Shown piece by piece: positions 8,626 through 16,197 of a DNA stretch of 64,000 bases. Both the position numbers and the translations under genes were made by a program. How positions within the stretch are numbered: position 1 is the first letter of the stretch; every line of letters begins with the position of its first letter. Below the pieces are notes generated by a model, which was not told the origin of the DNA, did no database searches, and saw only the letters and a program-made list of their open reading frames with translations. Source of the DNA: an uncultured Serinicoccus sp. (GTDB lineage Bacteria > Actinomycetota > Actinomycetes > Actinomycetales > Dermatophilaceae); NCBI RefSeq assembly GCF_947500995.1, contig NZ_CANMUA010000010.1:62001-126000 (forward strand). The letters run 5' to 3'.

Positions 8626-11570
8626 GGGCCCACCTCCGCCTCGGCAGGCGCGCTCTCGCGCTCCCGGGCGATCTGCGCGTCGATGCCGGAGCCCAGGCTG
8701 CGCAGCACGTCGAGCATGAGGCCGATGACGACGAGGTAGACGCCGATGTCGAAGAGCAGGGAGGTCACCAGGTGCACCTCACCCACCAGCGGGATGGTGA
8801 GGTAGGCGTCCCAGGTCCGCAGGGCCGGGGAGCCGAAGAGCATGGGGATCACGGCGGACCCGGCGGCGATGAACAGGCCGCTGCCCAGGAGCACGGCCGG
8901 CATGACCGGGAGGGCGGCCCGCAGCTCATACCCTCGGCCACCGAGGTAGCGCAGGCAGAGGGCGAGCCCGGCCACGATGCCGGCGGCGAACCCGCCCCCG
9001 GGCTGGTTGTGGCCGGAGAGCAGCAGGTAGACCGACCACAGCAGGATGGTGTGGAAGACCAGCCGGGTCACCACCTCGAGGATGACCGAGCGCCGTTCCG
9101 GGTCGAGGGCGAGGATGCCGGTGATCCGGCGGCTGGGCAGGATCGCCCCCGTGGTCTCGGAGGTGCCCGCCCGCATCCCCGCCCGGTCACCGCGGGCGGT
9201 GCGCAGCCCGGCGCGCACCCGGTCCATCGCCTCCTCGCGGAGGAAGACCAGGCTGGCGACACCGGTCGCGCAGGCGAGCACCACGGACAGCTCGCCCATC
9301 GTGTCCCAGGCGCGGACGTCGACGAGGATGACGTTGACGATGTTGCGGCCGGCGCCGTAGTCGACGGACCGTTCGGCCAGGTCGGCGGCGGCCGGGGGGT
9401 GGACCCGGCTGGCGGAGACCACCAGCGTGGTCGCGCCCACGACCACGCCGACCGCGACGCCGAGCAGCGCCCTGAGCCGTCGGGTCAGGGCGCTCGGGTC
9501 GTCGGGGAACCGCCCGGACAGCCGGCGCAGGACCAGCACCAGGACCACGAGCGACACCGTCTCCACGAGGATCTGGGTCAGCGCGAGGTCCGGGGCTCCG
9601 TGCAGCAGGAACAGGATGGCGGTGCCATAGCCGGTCACGGCCACCAGGAACGCGGCCCGCAGCCGGCGCCGGGCCCGGGCGGCCAGCACCGCCGAGGCGA
9701 CGACGAGGGCTGCCACCGCGACCTGCGCCGCGCTGTCCGCGAGCCGCAGCCCGTCGACCCGCGGCCAGCGGTTCTGCCCCAGCAGCAGCTGGGTCCCGGG
9801 CAGCAGCACCAGCACGGTGAAGATCGTCCCGAGCAGCACCGGCAGCGAGCCCCGCTGCAGGAAGCCGGTGGTCTCCAGCGCGAGCCGGTCCAGGCCCCGC
9901 ATGAGGCCGTGGTAGGCGCGGGCCGCGTCGACGGGCGACAGCGGGATCGGGACCTCCGCCGGGCGGCGCGCCTGCACCCAGAACCACAGGCCGCCCAGGG
10001 CCCACACCGCGACCGAGACGAGCAGGGGGGCGTTGACCCCGTGCCACAGGCCCAGGTGGACCTCCGGCCCGGGGGCCGACATCTGCTGCACGGTGGCGGA
10101 GTACCCCTCCAGCCCCCGCTCGAGCCGGACGGAGGCCGGCCCGAGCACCAGGCCGGCGACCGCCAGCGCGAGCGGGACCCCGACGAGCACGGCGCCGGGG
10201 GCGTGCCACACGTGGGCGCGCGGCGCGACGGAGACCGGCCCACCGGCCGGTGGACGCGCACCGTCGGTGAACGCGCCCCAGACGAACCGCAGCGAGTAGG
10301 CCATGGTGAGGACCGAGCCGAGCACGAAGGACAGGGCCGCTGCGCCCTGCAGCGAGGCCCACCCGGCCGCCGGCGTCAGCAGTGCCGTGAGCGCCGCCTC
10401 CTTGCCCACGAACCCGAGCAGCACCGGCAGCCCGGCCATCGAGGCGGCGGCCAGGGTCCCCGCCACCATGAGCCAGGGTGCGCGCCGACCGACCCCGCGG
10501 AGGTGGCGTATATCGCGGGTGCCGGTGGCGTGGTCGATGGCCCCGACGGTGAGGAAGAGCGCGGACTTGAACAGCGCGTGCGCGAGGAGCAGCGTGAGCC
10601 CCGCCAGCGCGGCACCCTCGGTGCCGTAGCCCAGCAGGAGGACCAGCATCCCGAGCTGGCTCACCGTGCCGTAGGCCAGCAGCAGCTTGAGGTCGAGCTG
10701 GCGGGTCGCGCGGATCCCGCCCAGGAGCATCGTGCCCGCCCCGAGCCCCAGGACCATGACCTGCCAGACGGTCAGGTCGGCATACCCGGAGGCGAACCTG
10801 GCCACGAGGTAGACGCCCGCCTTCACCATCGCCGCGGCGTGCAGGTAGGCGCTCACCGGGGTGGGGGCGGCCATCGCGCCGGGCAGCCAGAAGTGGAAGG
10901 GCACCAGGGCCGACTTGGTCACCGCGCCCAGCAGCAGCAGGCCGACCCCCCAGGCGACCAGCGGGCCCGTCGAGGTGACCGGGTCGGCCACCAGCTCGCT
11001 GATGCGGTAGGTCCCCGCCGTCTCGCCGAGGATCACGACGCCGACCAGCATCGCCAGCCCCCCGCCCGCGGTGACCACCAGGGCCTGGCGGGCGGCGCGG
11101 GTGCTGGCGGCGCTCGTGGTGAGGTAGCCCACGAGCAGGTAGGACAGGACGGTCGTGATCTCCCAGAACACGTAGAGCGCCAGGAGGTCGTCCGTGGTGA
11201 CCAGACCCAGCATGGCCCCGGCGAAGCCGACGAGCGCCCCGCCCAGCAGGCCCGGGCTGCCCCCGGTCGAGCCCAGGTCGACGTAGCGGGAGCAGTAGAG
11301 CAGGATCAGCGCGCCGACGACCGTCACCACGAAGGCGAGGACGATCGACAGGGTGTCGAGCCGGAAGGTCAGGCTCAGGCCGAGGTCCCGGACCCAGGCG
11401 ACGGACTCCTCGTGCGCGGCGCCCCTGCCACCGGCCTGCGTCGCGAGCCAGGCGGCGGACGCGGCGGGCACGAGCGCGAGCACCGCGAACGCCCGGCCAC
11501 CGAGGGCCCGCATGAGGGAGGGCGCGACGACCGCTGCGGCGAGGTGCGCCCCCAGGAGAGCCAAGATCAC
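8622..11570 (-). CDS. mnhA: Mrp/Mnh antiporter subunit A fused to subunit B
   Basis: A 982-residue protein. Residues 1 to about 800 are MrpA: a NuoL-like core (ITTVLSYLLVGYLTT with its glutamate, and the ALFKSALFLTVGAIDHATG segment) plus the MrpA C-terminal helices. Residues about 830-982 are a MnhB domain (RLVFHTILLWSVYLLLSGHN). A-B fusion is common in actinobacteria, so no separate mnhB is expected. I chose GTG 11570, preceded by GGGGAGAG; an upstream frame to 11633 would cross the promoter. It heads the six-gene operon A/B-C-D-E-F-G. Confidence 0.93.
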   Translation of the reverse strand: MILALLGAHLAAAVVAPSLMRALGGRAFAVLALVPAASAAWLATQAGGRGAAHEESVAWVRDLGLSLTFRLDTLSIVLAFVVTVVGALILLYCSRYVDLGSTGGSPGLLGGALVGFAGAMLGLVTTDDLLALYVFWEITTVLSYLLVGYLTTSAASTRAARQALVVTAGGGLAMLVGVVILGETAGTYRISELVADPVTSTGPLVAWGVGLLLLGAVTKSALVPFHFWLPGAMAAPTPVSAYLHAAAMVKAGVYLVARFASGYADLTVWQVMVLGLGAGTMLLGGIRATRQLDLKLLLAYGTVSQLGMLVLLLGYGTEGAALAGLTLLLAHALFKSALFLTVGAIDHATGTRDIRHLRGVGRRAPWLMVAGTLAAASMAGLPVLLGFVGKEAALTALLTPAAGWASLQGAAALSFVLGSVLTMAYSLRFVWGAFTDGARPPAGGPVSVAPRAHVWHAPGAVLVGVPLALAVAGLVLGPASVRLERGLEGYSATVQQMSAPGPEVHLGLWHGVNAPLLVSVAVWALGGLWFWVQARRPAEVPIPLSPVDAARAYHGLMRGLDRLALETTGFLQRGSLPVLLGTIFTVLVLLPGTQLLLGQNRWPRVDGLRLADSAAQVAVAALVVASAVLAARARRRLRAAFLVAVTGYGTAILFLLHGAPDLALTQILVETVSLVVLVLVLRRLSGRFPDDPSALTRRLRALLGVAVGVVVGATTLVVSASRVHPPAAADLAERSVDYGAGRNIVNVILVDVRAWDTMGELSVVLACATGVASLVFLREEAMDRVRAGLRTARGDRAGMRAGTSETTGAILPSRRITGILALDPERRSVILEVVTRLVFHTILLWSVYLLLSGHNQPGGGFAAGIVAGLALCLRYLGGRGYELRAALPVMPAVLLGSGLFIAAGSAVIPMLFGSPALRTWDAYLTIPLVGEVHLVTSLLFDIGVYLVVIGLMLDVLRSLGSGIDAQIARERESAPAEAEVGP

Positions 11571-11604
11571 GCTGCTCTCCCCTCGGCGCTTGACGCGTCC
11601 AGCC

Positions 11605-11633
11605 AGTTTATCGGCGCGCGCTACCCGACCCAA
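11605..11633 (-). promoter_or_regulatory. Predicted promoter of the mrp operon
   Basis: On the minus strand TTGGGT (11633-11628), 17 spacer bases and TAAACT (11610-11605) make a reasonable -35/-10 pair, leaving a leader of about 28 bases before GTG 11570, which includes the GGAG ribosome site. Confidence 0.45.
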
Positions 11634-11761
11634 ATGACCGACGGGCGCCCTGATCCGTCGCGTGCTGCCGTGGCGGTGCTACACCGGTCAGCAGGAGGAC
11701 CGACCACGCTCACCTGTGGACGACCTCGGGGCGAGGTGGCGCGCACGCCGCAGACTGGGGT

Positions 11762-12730
11762 ATGCCGACGACGCGCGCCGAGCGCAGGACGACCCAGGCG
11801 CTCGAACGCGCCCGGCGGCACCGGCTCGCTCGGGGGCTGGCCGAGCCGCACGACGGGGTGGTCACGAGGCGGATGCTCCTGGAGGCCGGGCTGACACCGG
11901 GGGAGATCGCCACGGAGGTCGACCACGGCGCGTGGAGCCGGGCGGGCGCGCATACCCTCTGCATCACCTCGGACGTGCCGACCGGCCGGGCGCTGTGGTG
12001 GTGGGCCATCTGGGAGTCCGGGACCCACAGCGTCCTGGACGGCGCGACGGCGTTGCTGGCTGCCGGGCTGCAGCACTGGGACGAGCCGGTCATCCACGTC
12101 ACCGTGCCCAACAACGCCACGGTCCGCCGGCTGGAGGGGGTCCGGCACCACCGGCTGCGTGACGTGGGCCCACGCACCACCGCGGGACTTCGTCGCACAC
12201 CGAGCGACGTCGCGGTGGTCCGTGCGGCGCGGTGGGCCCGGACCGACCGGCAGGCGGCGACCGTCGTGGCGATGACCGTGCAGCAGCGGCTCGTGACGCC
12301 AGACGCCCTGCTCGTCCGCTGGCAGCAGACGCGGAAGGGCCCGGCAGCCTCGGTGCTGGACGATGTCATCAGGGACGTCTGCGACGGTGCGCACTCGCTG
12401 AACGAGCTGGACTTCGCCGCCGAGTGCCGTCGCCGCGGCCTTCCGGAGCCGACCCGGCAGGCGGTGCGGACGGGCCGGAACGGGCGGGTCTACCTCGACG
12501 TGTTCTGGGAGGAGCTCGGGGTGCACGTCGAGATCCACGGCGCCCAGCACTTCCAGGGCACGGCCGGTCTCGACGACGCCCTGCGGCACAACGACCTGCA
12601 GTTCAGGGACCGTTCGATGGTCAGCCTGCAGATCCCGGTCCTGGGCCTTCGGACGACGCCCGAGCCCTTCTTCGCCCAGGTCGGGCAAGCCCTCCACGCG
12701 GCCCATGCGCGTCGCCAGCACACCGGCTGA
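11762..12730 (+). CDS. AbiEi/DUF559-like protein with Vsr-type endonuclease-fold C-terminus
   Basis: A 322-residue protein of a family common as paralogues in high-GC actinobacteria. Residues 1-90 resemble an AbiEi-like winged helix (TRRMLLEAGLTPGEIATEVD, then a GAWSRAG strand). Residues about 110-130 carry the HVTVP motif. The C-terminal part (about 210-300) has LDVFWEELGVHVEIHGAQHF, the DUF559/Vsr-like core with D and E in endonuclease positions. No cognate antitoxin-type partner lies beside it, so a toxin role is not shown; function is unproven. ATG 11762 is five bases after a CAGACT -10 element (11751-11756), so the mRNA may be leaderless. Confidence 0.65.
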   Translation: MPTTRAERRTTQALERARRHRLARGLAEPHDGVVTRRMLLEAGLTPGEIATEVDHGAWSRAGAHTLCITSDVPTGRALWWWAIWESGTHSVLDGATALLAAGLQHWDEPVIHVTVPNNATVRRLEGVRHHRLRDVGPRTTAGLRRTPSDVAVVRAARWARTDRQAATVVAMTVQQRLVTPDALLVRWQQTRKGPAASVLDDVIRDVCDGAHSLNELDFAAECRRRGLPEPTRQAVRTGRNGRVYLDVFWEELGVHVEIHGAQHFQGTAGLDDALRHNDLQFRDRSMVSLQIPVLGLRTTPEPFFAQVGQALHAAHARRQHTG

Positions 12731-12767
12731 CGACCCGTGCGGCTCCCACCGGCGCCTCGACCGGGAG

Positions 12768-12861
12768 AATGCTGCCCCGGCCACGAATCCACGGTCACCA
12801 GCCCCACCGAGCAGGCATCCGACCGGCGAAGTGCCGCCGCGGCCACGATTCCACGGTCACC
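12768..12861. repeat. Pair of imperfect direct repeats in the intergenic gap
   Basis: GGCCACGAATCCACGGTCAC (12779-12798) recurs as GGCCACGATTCCACGGTCAC (12841-12860) with one mismatch, 62 bases apart; both are also followed by C, and similarity extends about 10 bases to the left. The repeats sit between the 3' ends of the AbiEi-like gene and rplI in 12731-12946, a gap with no gene. Origin and role are unknown. Confidence 0.6.
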
Positions 12862-12887
12862 GGGACGCCGGGACCCCGGCGCACAGA

Positions 12888-12922
12888 ACGGCCCCGCCTC
12901 CCTCGAGGGGAGACGGGGCCGT
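12888..12922. terminator. Bidirectional terminator after rplI
   Basis: ACGGCCCCG (12888-12896) pairs with CGGGGCCGT (12914-12922); the inner bases CCTCCC and GGGGAG extend the stem around a short loop. It lies 25 bases beyond the rplI stop and also faces the converging gene at 11762. Confidence 0.65.
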
Positions 12923-12946
12923 CCGCTGCGTGCGCGCAGCCGTCGG

Positions 12947-13393
12947 TCAGCCGGCGACGACGCTCACGGTGAGGTCGGCCGCGACGTCCTCGTGCAGACG
13001 CACGTGCACGGCGTGCTCGCCGACGCTGCGGATCGGGGTGCGGACCTCGATGCGGCGCTTGTCGACCTGGGGGCCGCCACCGGCGAGGATCGCGTCGGCG
13101 ATCTCACCGGGGGTGACGGCGCCGAAGAGGCGCCCGCCGGAACCGGCGCGCGCGGCGACGGTGATCTCCGCGCCCTCGAGCCGGGCCTTGGCGGCGGCGG
13201 CGTCCTCGGCGCTGCGGACGGCGCGCTTGTCGCGCGCGGCCTTGATCGAGTCGACCTGCTTCTGACCGCCCTTGGTCCAGGGCGTCGCCACCTTGCGGGG
13301 CAGCAGGAAGTTGCGGGCGTAGCCGTCCTTGACGTCGACGACGTCGCCGGCGTCACCGAGGCCGGTGACGGGCTGGGTGAGGATGATCTTCAT
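12947..13393 (-). CDS. rplI: 50S ribosomal protein L9
   Basis: A 148-residue protein of the large ribosomal subunit that contacts 23S rRNA near the L1 stalk base. The N-terminal signature GDVVDVKDGYARNFLLP (about residues 16-32), the long connecting helix and the C-terminal domain are intact and of normal length. Last gene of the rpsF-ssb-rpsR-rplI operon; dnaB, which often follows in relatives, is absent here. Confidence 0.97.
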   Translation of the reverse strand: MKIILTQPVTGLGDAGDVVDVKDGYARNFLLPRKVATPWTKGGQKQVDSIKAARDKRAVRSAEDAAAAKARLEGAEITVAARAGSGGRLFGAVTPGEIADAILAGGGPQVDKRRIEVRTPIRSVGEHAVHVRLHEDVAADLTVSVVAG

Positions 13394-13413
13394 CTGAGTG
13401 CTCCTTCGCCGAC

Positions 13414-13650
13414 TCAGCGGGCGGAGCTGCTGTAGGGCAGCAGCGCCATCTCGCGGGCGTTCTTGACGGCGTTGGCGATGCGGCGCTGCTCCTGGACGGA
13501 GACACCGGTCACCCGACGGGCACGGATCTTGCCCCGGTCGGAGATGAACTTGCGCAGGAGCGCGGTGTCCTTGTAGTCGATCGACTCGATCTTCGCGGAC
13601 TTGAGCGGGTTCGCCTTCTTCTTCGGCTTACGCATGACGGGCTTGGCCAT
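13414..13650 (-). CDS. rpsR: 30S ribosomal protein S18, cysteine-free form
   Basis: A 78-residue small-subunit protein that dimerises with S6 on 16S rRNA. The core [20 protein letters not shown] (about residues 24-43) and [17 protein letters not shown] are intact. The CxxC zinc-ligand pair found before IDYKD in zinc-binding S18 proteins is absent; there is no cysteine at all, so this is the zinc-independent (C-) form. Twenty bases separate it from rplI. Confidence 0.96.
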   Translation of the reverse strand: MAKPVMRKPKKKANPLKSAKIESIDYKDTALLRKFISDRGKIRARRVTGVSVQEQRRIANAVKNAREMALLPYSSSAR

Positions 13651-13740
13651 CGTGGTGCTCTCCCCTTTCGTGAGAGCCCGAGCTCATCGCTCGGGATGGT
13701 GGTGGTTGAACGGTGTGGTGCTGGTGGTGGGGCGGTCGGC

Positions 13741-14373
13741 TCAGAAGGGCGGCTCGTCGTAGGACGGCGCGCCGCCCCACCCCGAGCCCCCGCCGGAGCC
13801 GCCGGATCCCCCACCGGGGGTGTTGCTGGCGCCTCCGGTGGCCCAGGGGTCGTTGGCCGGGGCCTGCTGGCCACCGCCCTGCTGACCGCCGGACTGGCCA
13901 CCCTGGCCGCCCTGCTGGCCGCCGGAGCTGCCGCCCCAGCCGCCCTGCTGGCCGCCGGACTGGCCACCCTGGCCGCCCTGCCAGCCGCCTCCGCCGCCAC
14001 CCTGGCCGCGCTGGGCCTTGGTGACCTGGGCGGTGGCATACCGCATGGACGGACCGACCTCGTCGACCTGCATCTCCATGACCGTGCGGTTCTCGCCCTC
14101 CTGGGTCTGCCAGGAGCGGGAGACCAGCCGGCCGGTGGCGATGACCCGGTCACCGCGGTGCAGCGACTCCGAGACGTGCTCGGCAGCCTCACGCCAGACC
14201 GAGCAGCGCATGAACAGCGTCTCGCCGTCCTTGAACTCGTTGGTCTGCCGGTCGAACTGCCGCGGCGTCGAGGCCACGGTGAAGTTGGCGACGGCCGCAC
14301 CGCTGGGGGTGAAGCGCAGCTCGGGGTCGGCGGTCAGGTTGCCGACGACGGTGATCGGAGTCTCTCCGGCCAT
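13741..14373 (-). CDS. ssb: Single-stranded DNA-binding protein
   Basis: A 210-residue SSB acting in replication, recombination and repair. The OB fold covers about residues 1-115, beginning with [19 protein letters not shown] long, low-complexity glycine/glutamine tail (about 120-195) follows, ending in the acidic DEPPF tip that recruits partner proteins. Between rpsF and rpsR, the usual bacterial arrangement, so it is co-transcribed with ribosomal genes. Confidence 0.97.
   Translation of the reverse strand: MAGETPITVVGNLTADPELRFTPSGAAVANFTVASTPRQFDRQTNEFKDGETLFMRCSVWREAAEHVSESLHRGDRVIATGRLVSRSWQTQEGENRTVMEMQVDEVGPSMRYATAQVTKAQRGQGGGGGGWQGGQGGQSGGQQGGWGGSSGGQQGGQGGQSGGQQGGGQQAPANDPWATGGASNTPGGGSGGSGGGSGWGGAPSYDEPPF
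13860..13998 (-). repeat. Degenerate tandem repeat encoding the SSB Gly/Gln tail
   Basis: Repeated units translating as [13 protein letters not shown] occur back to back within ssb. DNA units such as gccgccggactggccaccc recur at 13887 and 13950 (minus-strand coding). Length variation of the linker by slippage is likely among strains. Confidence 0.6.
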
Positions 14374-14424
14374 GTCAGGTGCTCCTTCGCGGGTCGTGCG
14401 GTCGGGGTGGGCGGCGGGCGCGGA

Positions 14425-14712
14425 TCAGGCGTCGCGGCGCAGCAGCTTGGTCCGCAGGACGGACTCGTTGAGCCCGAGCTGACGGTCCAGCTCCTTGGCC
14501 GTGGCGGGCTCCGTGGTCAGGTTGACCACCGCGTAGATCCCCTCGGCCTGCTTCTTGATCTCGTAGGCCAGGCGGCGCCGGCCCAGGACGTCGATCTCGT
14601 CGATGGTGCCACCGTCCTTGGGGACGACGGCGAGCATCTTCTCCAGCGTGGGCTGGAGGGTGCGCTCATCGGTCTCGGGGTCGAGGATGATCATGAGTTC
14701 GTACTGACGCAT
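14425..14712 (-). CDS. rpsF: 30S ribosomal protein S6
   Basis: A 95-residue small-subunit protein, partner of S18. [16 protein letters not shown] at the N-terminus, RRLAYEI near residue 46 and the beta strand AVVNLTTEP are typical. ATG 14712 gives the family length; AAGGAGG lies 12 bases upstream, a longer gap than usual and part of the leader stem described for this operon. First gene of rpsF-ssb-rpsR-rplI. Confidence 0.96.
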   Translation of the reverse strand: MRQYELMIILDPETDERTLQPTLEKMLAVVPKDGGTIDEIDVLGRRRLAYEIKKQAEGIYAVVNLTTEPATAKELDRQLGLNESVLRTKLLRRDA

Positions 14713-14724
14713 GGTGAGGACCCA

Positions 14725-14769
14725 CCTCCTTCGGTCTGTAGCGGTCACGGTCTCTCCGTGACAGGAGGG
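14725..14769 (-). promoter_or_regulatory. S6:S18-binding leader of the rpsF mRNA
   Basis: In the mRNA, CCTCCT (14769-14764) can pair with AGGAGG (14730-14725), the ribosome site of rpsF. Inside lies a perfect hairpin, GTCACGG-AGAGA-CCGTGAC (14762-14744), and a CCG immediately before the 3' arm (14734-14732). This is the architecture of the S6:S18 leader motif, in which free S6:S18 dimer binds the CCG and represses the operon. Recognition is from structure; I could not run a covariance model. Confidence 0.6.
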
Positions 14770-14984
14770 CTTCACACGTCTCACCGCTTCGCTGCCAGCA
14801 TGCCATCGTCGCGGCACGGCCGCAGGAACTGTCCACAGGCCCCGGGGTCCCGGAGTCGTGGACGGCGGTGAACCCGACCACGATACCGACCGGGGCGGAC
14901 CCACGCCTAATCCCCGCCCCACCGCCTCATGATGTTCTCACCCGCGCCGGGACATACTGGGCGCCACCGACCCGAAGGAGAGGC

Positions 14985-16151
14985 ATGAAGATCGCCATCG
15001 CCGGCACCGGATACGTGGGGCTCTCCCTCGCCGTCGTCCTGGCCCAGCACCACCAGGTGTCCGCGCTGGACATCGACCCGGCCAAGGTCGCGCTCATCAA
15101 CGAGCGGCGCAGCCCGATCCACGACCCGGAGATCAGCGCCTACCTCGCGACCCGGGAGCTGGCCCTGCACGCCACCACCGACGCGCAGGAGGCCTACGCC
15201 GACGCCGACTGGGTGGTGGTGGCGACGCCGACGGACTACGACACCGAGACCAACTTCTTCGACACCCGCAGCGTGGAGTCGGTCGTGGCCGACGTCCGCG
15301 CCACCAACCCTGACGCCGCCATCGTCATCAAGTCCACCATCCCCGTCGGCTACACCGAGCAGCTGCGCGCGGAGCACCCCGGCGCGACCATCATCTTCAG
15401 CCCGGAGTTCCTCCGCGAGGGCCGCGCCCTGCACGACAACCTGCACCCCTCCCGGGTCATCGTCGGCGACACCGGCGAGCGCGGGCAGGAGTTCGCAGAC
15501 CTTCTGCTGGAGGGCGCGCTGGACACCGACGTCCCGGTGCTGCTCACCCACTCCACCGAGGCCGAGGCCATCAAGCTGTTCGCCAACACCTACCTCGCGA
15601 TGCGGGTGGCGTACTTCAACGAGCTCGACACGTATGCCGTGACCCGCGGCCTCGACACCCGGCAGATCATCGAGGGCGTCGGTCTGGACCCGCGCATCGG
15701 CGCGCACTACAACAACCCCAGCTTCGGCTACGGCGGCTACTGCCTGCCCAAGGACACCCGCCAGCTGCTGGCGAACTACGGGACCGTCCCGCAGACCCTC
15801 ATCACCGCCGTGGTCGACGCCAACACGACCCGGATGGACTTCATCGCCGCCGACATCCTGGACCGGCACCCGCACCGGGTCGGGATCTACCGGCTCATCA
15901 TGAAGGCCGGCTCCGACAACTTCCGCGCCTCCAGCGTGCAGGGCGTCATGTCGCGCCTGCAGGCCCGCGGGGTGGAGATCGTCATCTACGAACCGTCCTA
16001 CGACCGCGACACCTTCCAGGGGTGCCGCGTCGTGCGCGACCTCGGCGCGTTCACGGACACGGCCGACGTCATCATCGCCAACCGTCTCGACGAGCACAGC
16101 GAGCAGTTCGGCGACAAGCTCTACACCCGCGACCTCTACGGGCGGGACTGA
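14985..16151 (+). CDS. ugd: UDP-glucose 6-dehydrogenase
   Basis: A 388-residue cytosolic enzyme that oxidises UDP-glucose twice with NAD+ to UDP-glucuronate. Visible are the N-terminal Rossmann motif AGTGYVG (residues 6-12), STIPVGYT, the SPEFLREG substrate loop, the [16 protein letters not shown] dimer helix and the catalytic cysteine in [10 protein letters not shown]. Length equals the short E. coli-type Ugd. ATG 14985 has AAGGAG at 14975-14980; CATACT at 14953-14958 may be the -10 box. It is the first gene of the polysaccharide region and is divergent from rpsF. Confidence 0.92.
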   Translation: MKIAIAGTGYVGLSLAVVLAQHHQVSALDIDPAKVALINERRSPIHDPEISAYLATRELALHATTDAQEAYADADWVVVATPTDYDTETNFFDTRSVESVVADVRATNPDAAIVIKSTIPVGYTEQLRAEHPGATIIFSPEFLREGRALHDNLHPSRVIVGDTGERGQEFADLLLEGALDTDVPVLLTHSTEAEAIKLFANTYLAMRVAYFNELDTYAVTRGLDTRQIIEGVGLDPRIGAHYNNPSFGYGGYCLPKDTRQLLANYGTVPQTLITAVVDANTTRMDFIAADILDRHPHRVGIYRLIMKAGSDNFRASSVQGVMSRLQARGVEIVIYEPSYDRDTFQGCRVVRDLGAFTDTADVIIANRLDEHSEQFGDKLYTRDLYGRD

Positions 16152-16184
16152 CCGCTCGACGCCGGCGACCCTCCGGGCGTTTGG

Positions 16185-16190
16185 CACGAT
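16185..16190 (+). promoter_or_regulatory. -10 element, leaderless promoter of the first acyltransferase
   Basis: CACGAT is followed by seven bases and then ATG 16198, so transcription is expected to start at the initiation codon. Confidence 0.4.
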
Positions 16191-16197
16191 GAGCCCC

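Noticed and set aside
8772-11894. 1040-codon plus-strand frame opposite mnhA
   Set aside because: Shadow of the mnhA/B coding strand; no recognisable motif.
11762-12730. AbiE-type toxin-antitoxin pair
   Set aside because: No nucleotidyltransferase partner gene adjoins it.
13860-13998. Tandem units in ssb as a CRISPR array or minisatellite of interest
   Set aside because: They are in frame and encode the common Gly/Gln SSB linker; units are degenerate and lack spacers.
14868-14984. Upstream ATG for Ugd
   Set aside because: Would add 39 residues before the Rossmann motif, which starts right after ATG 14985 with its AAGGAG site.
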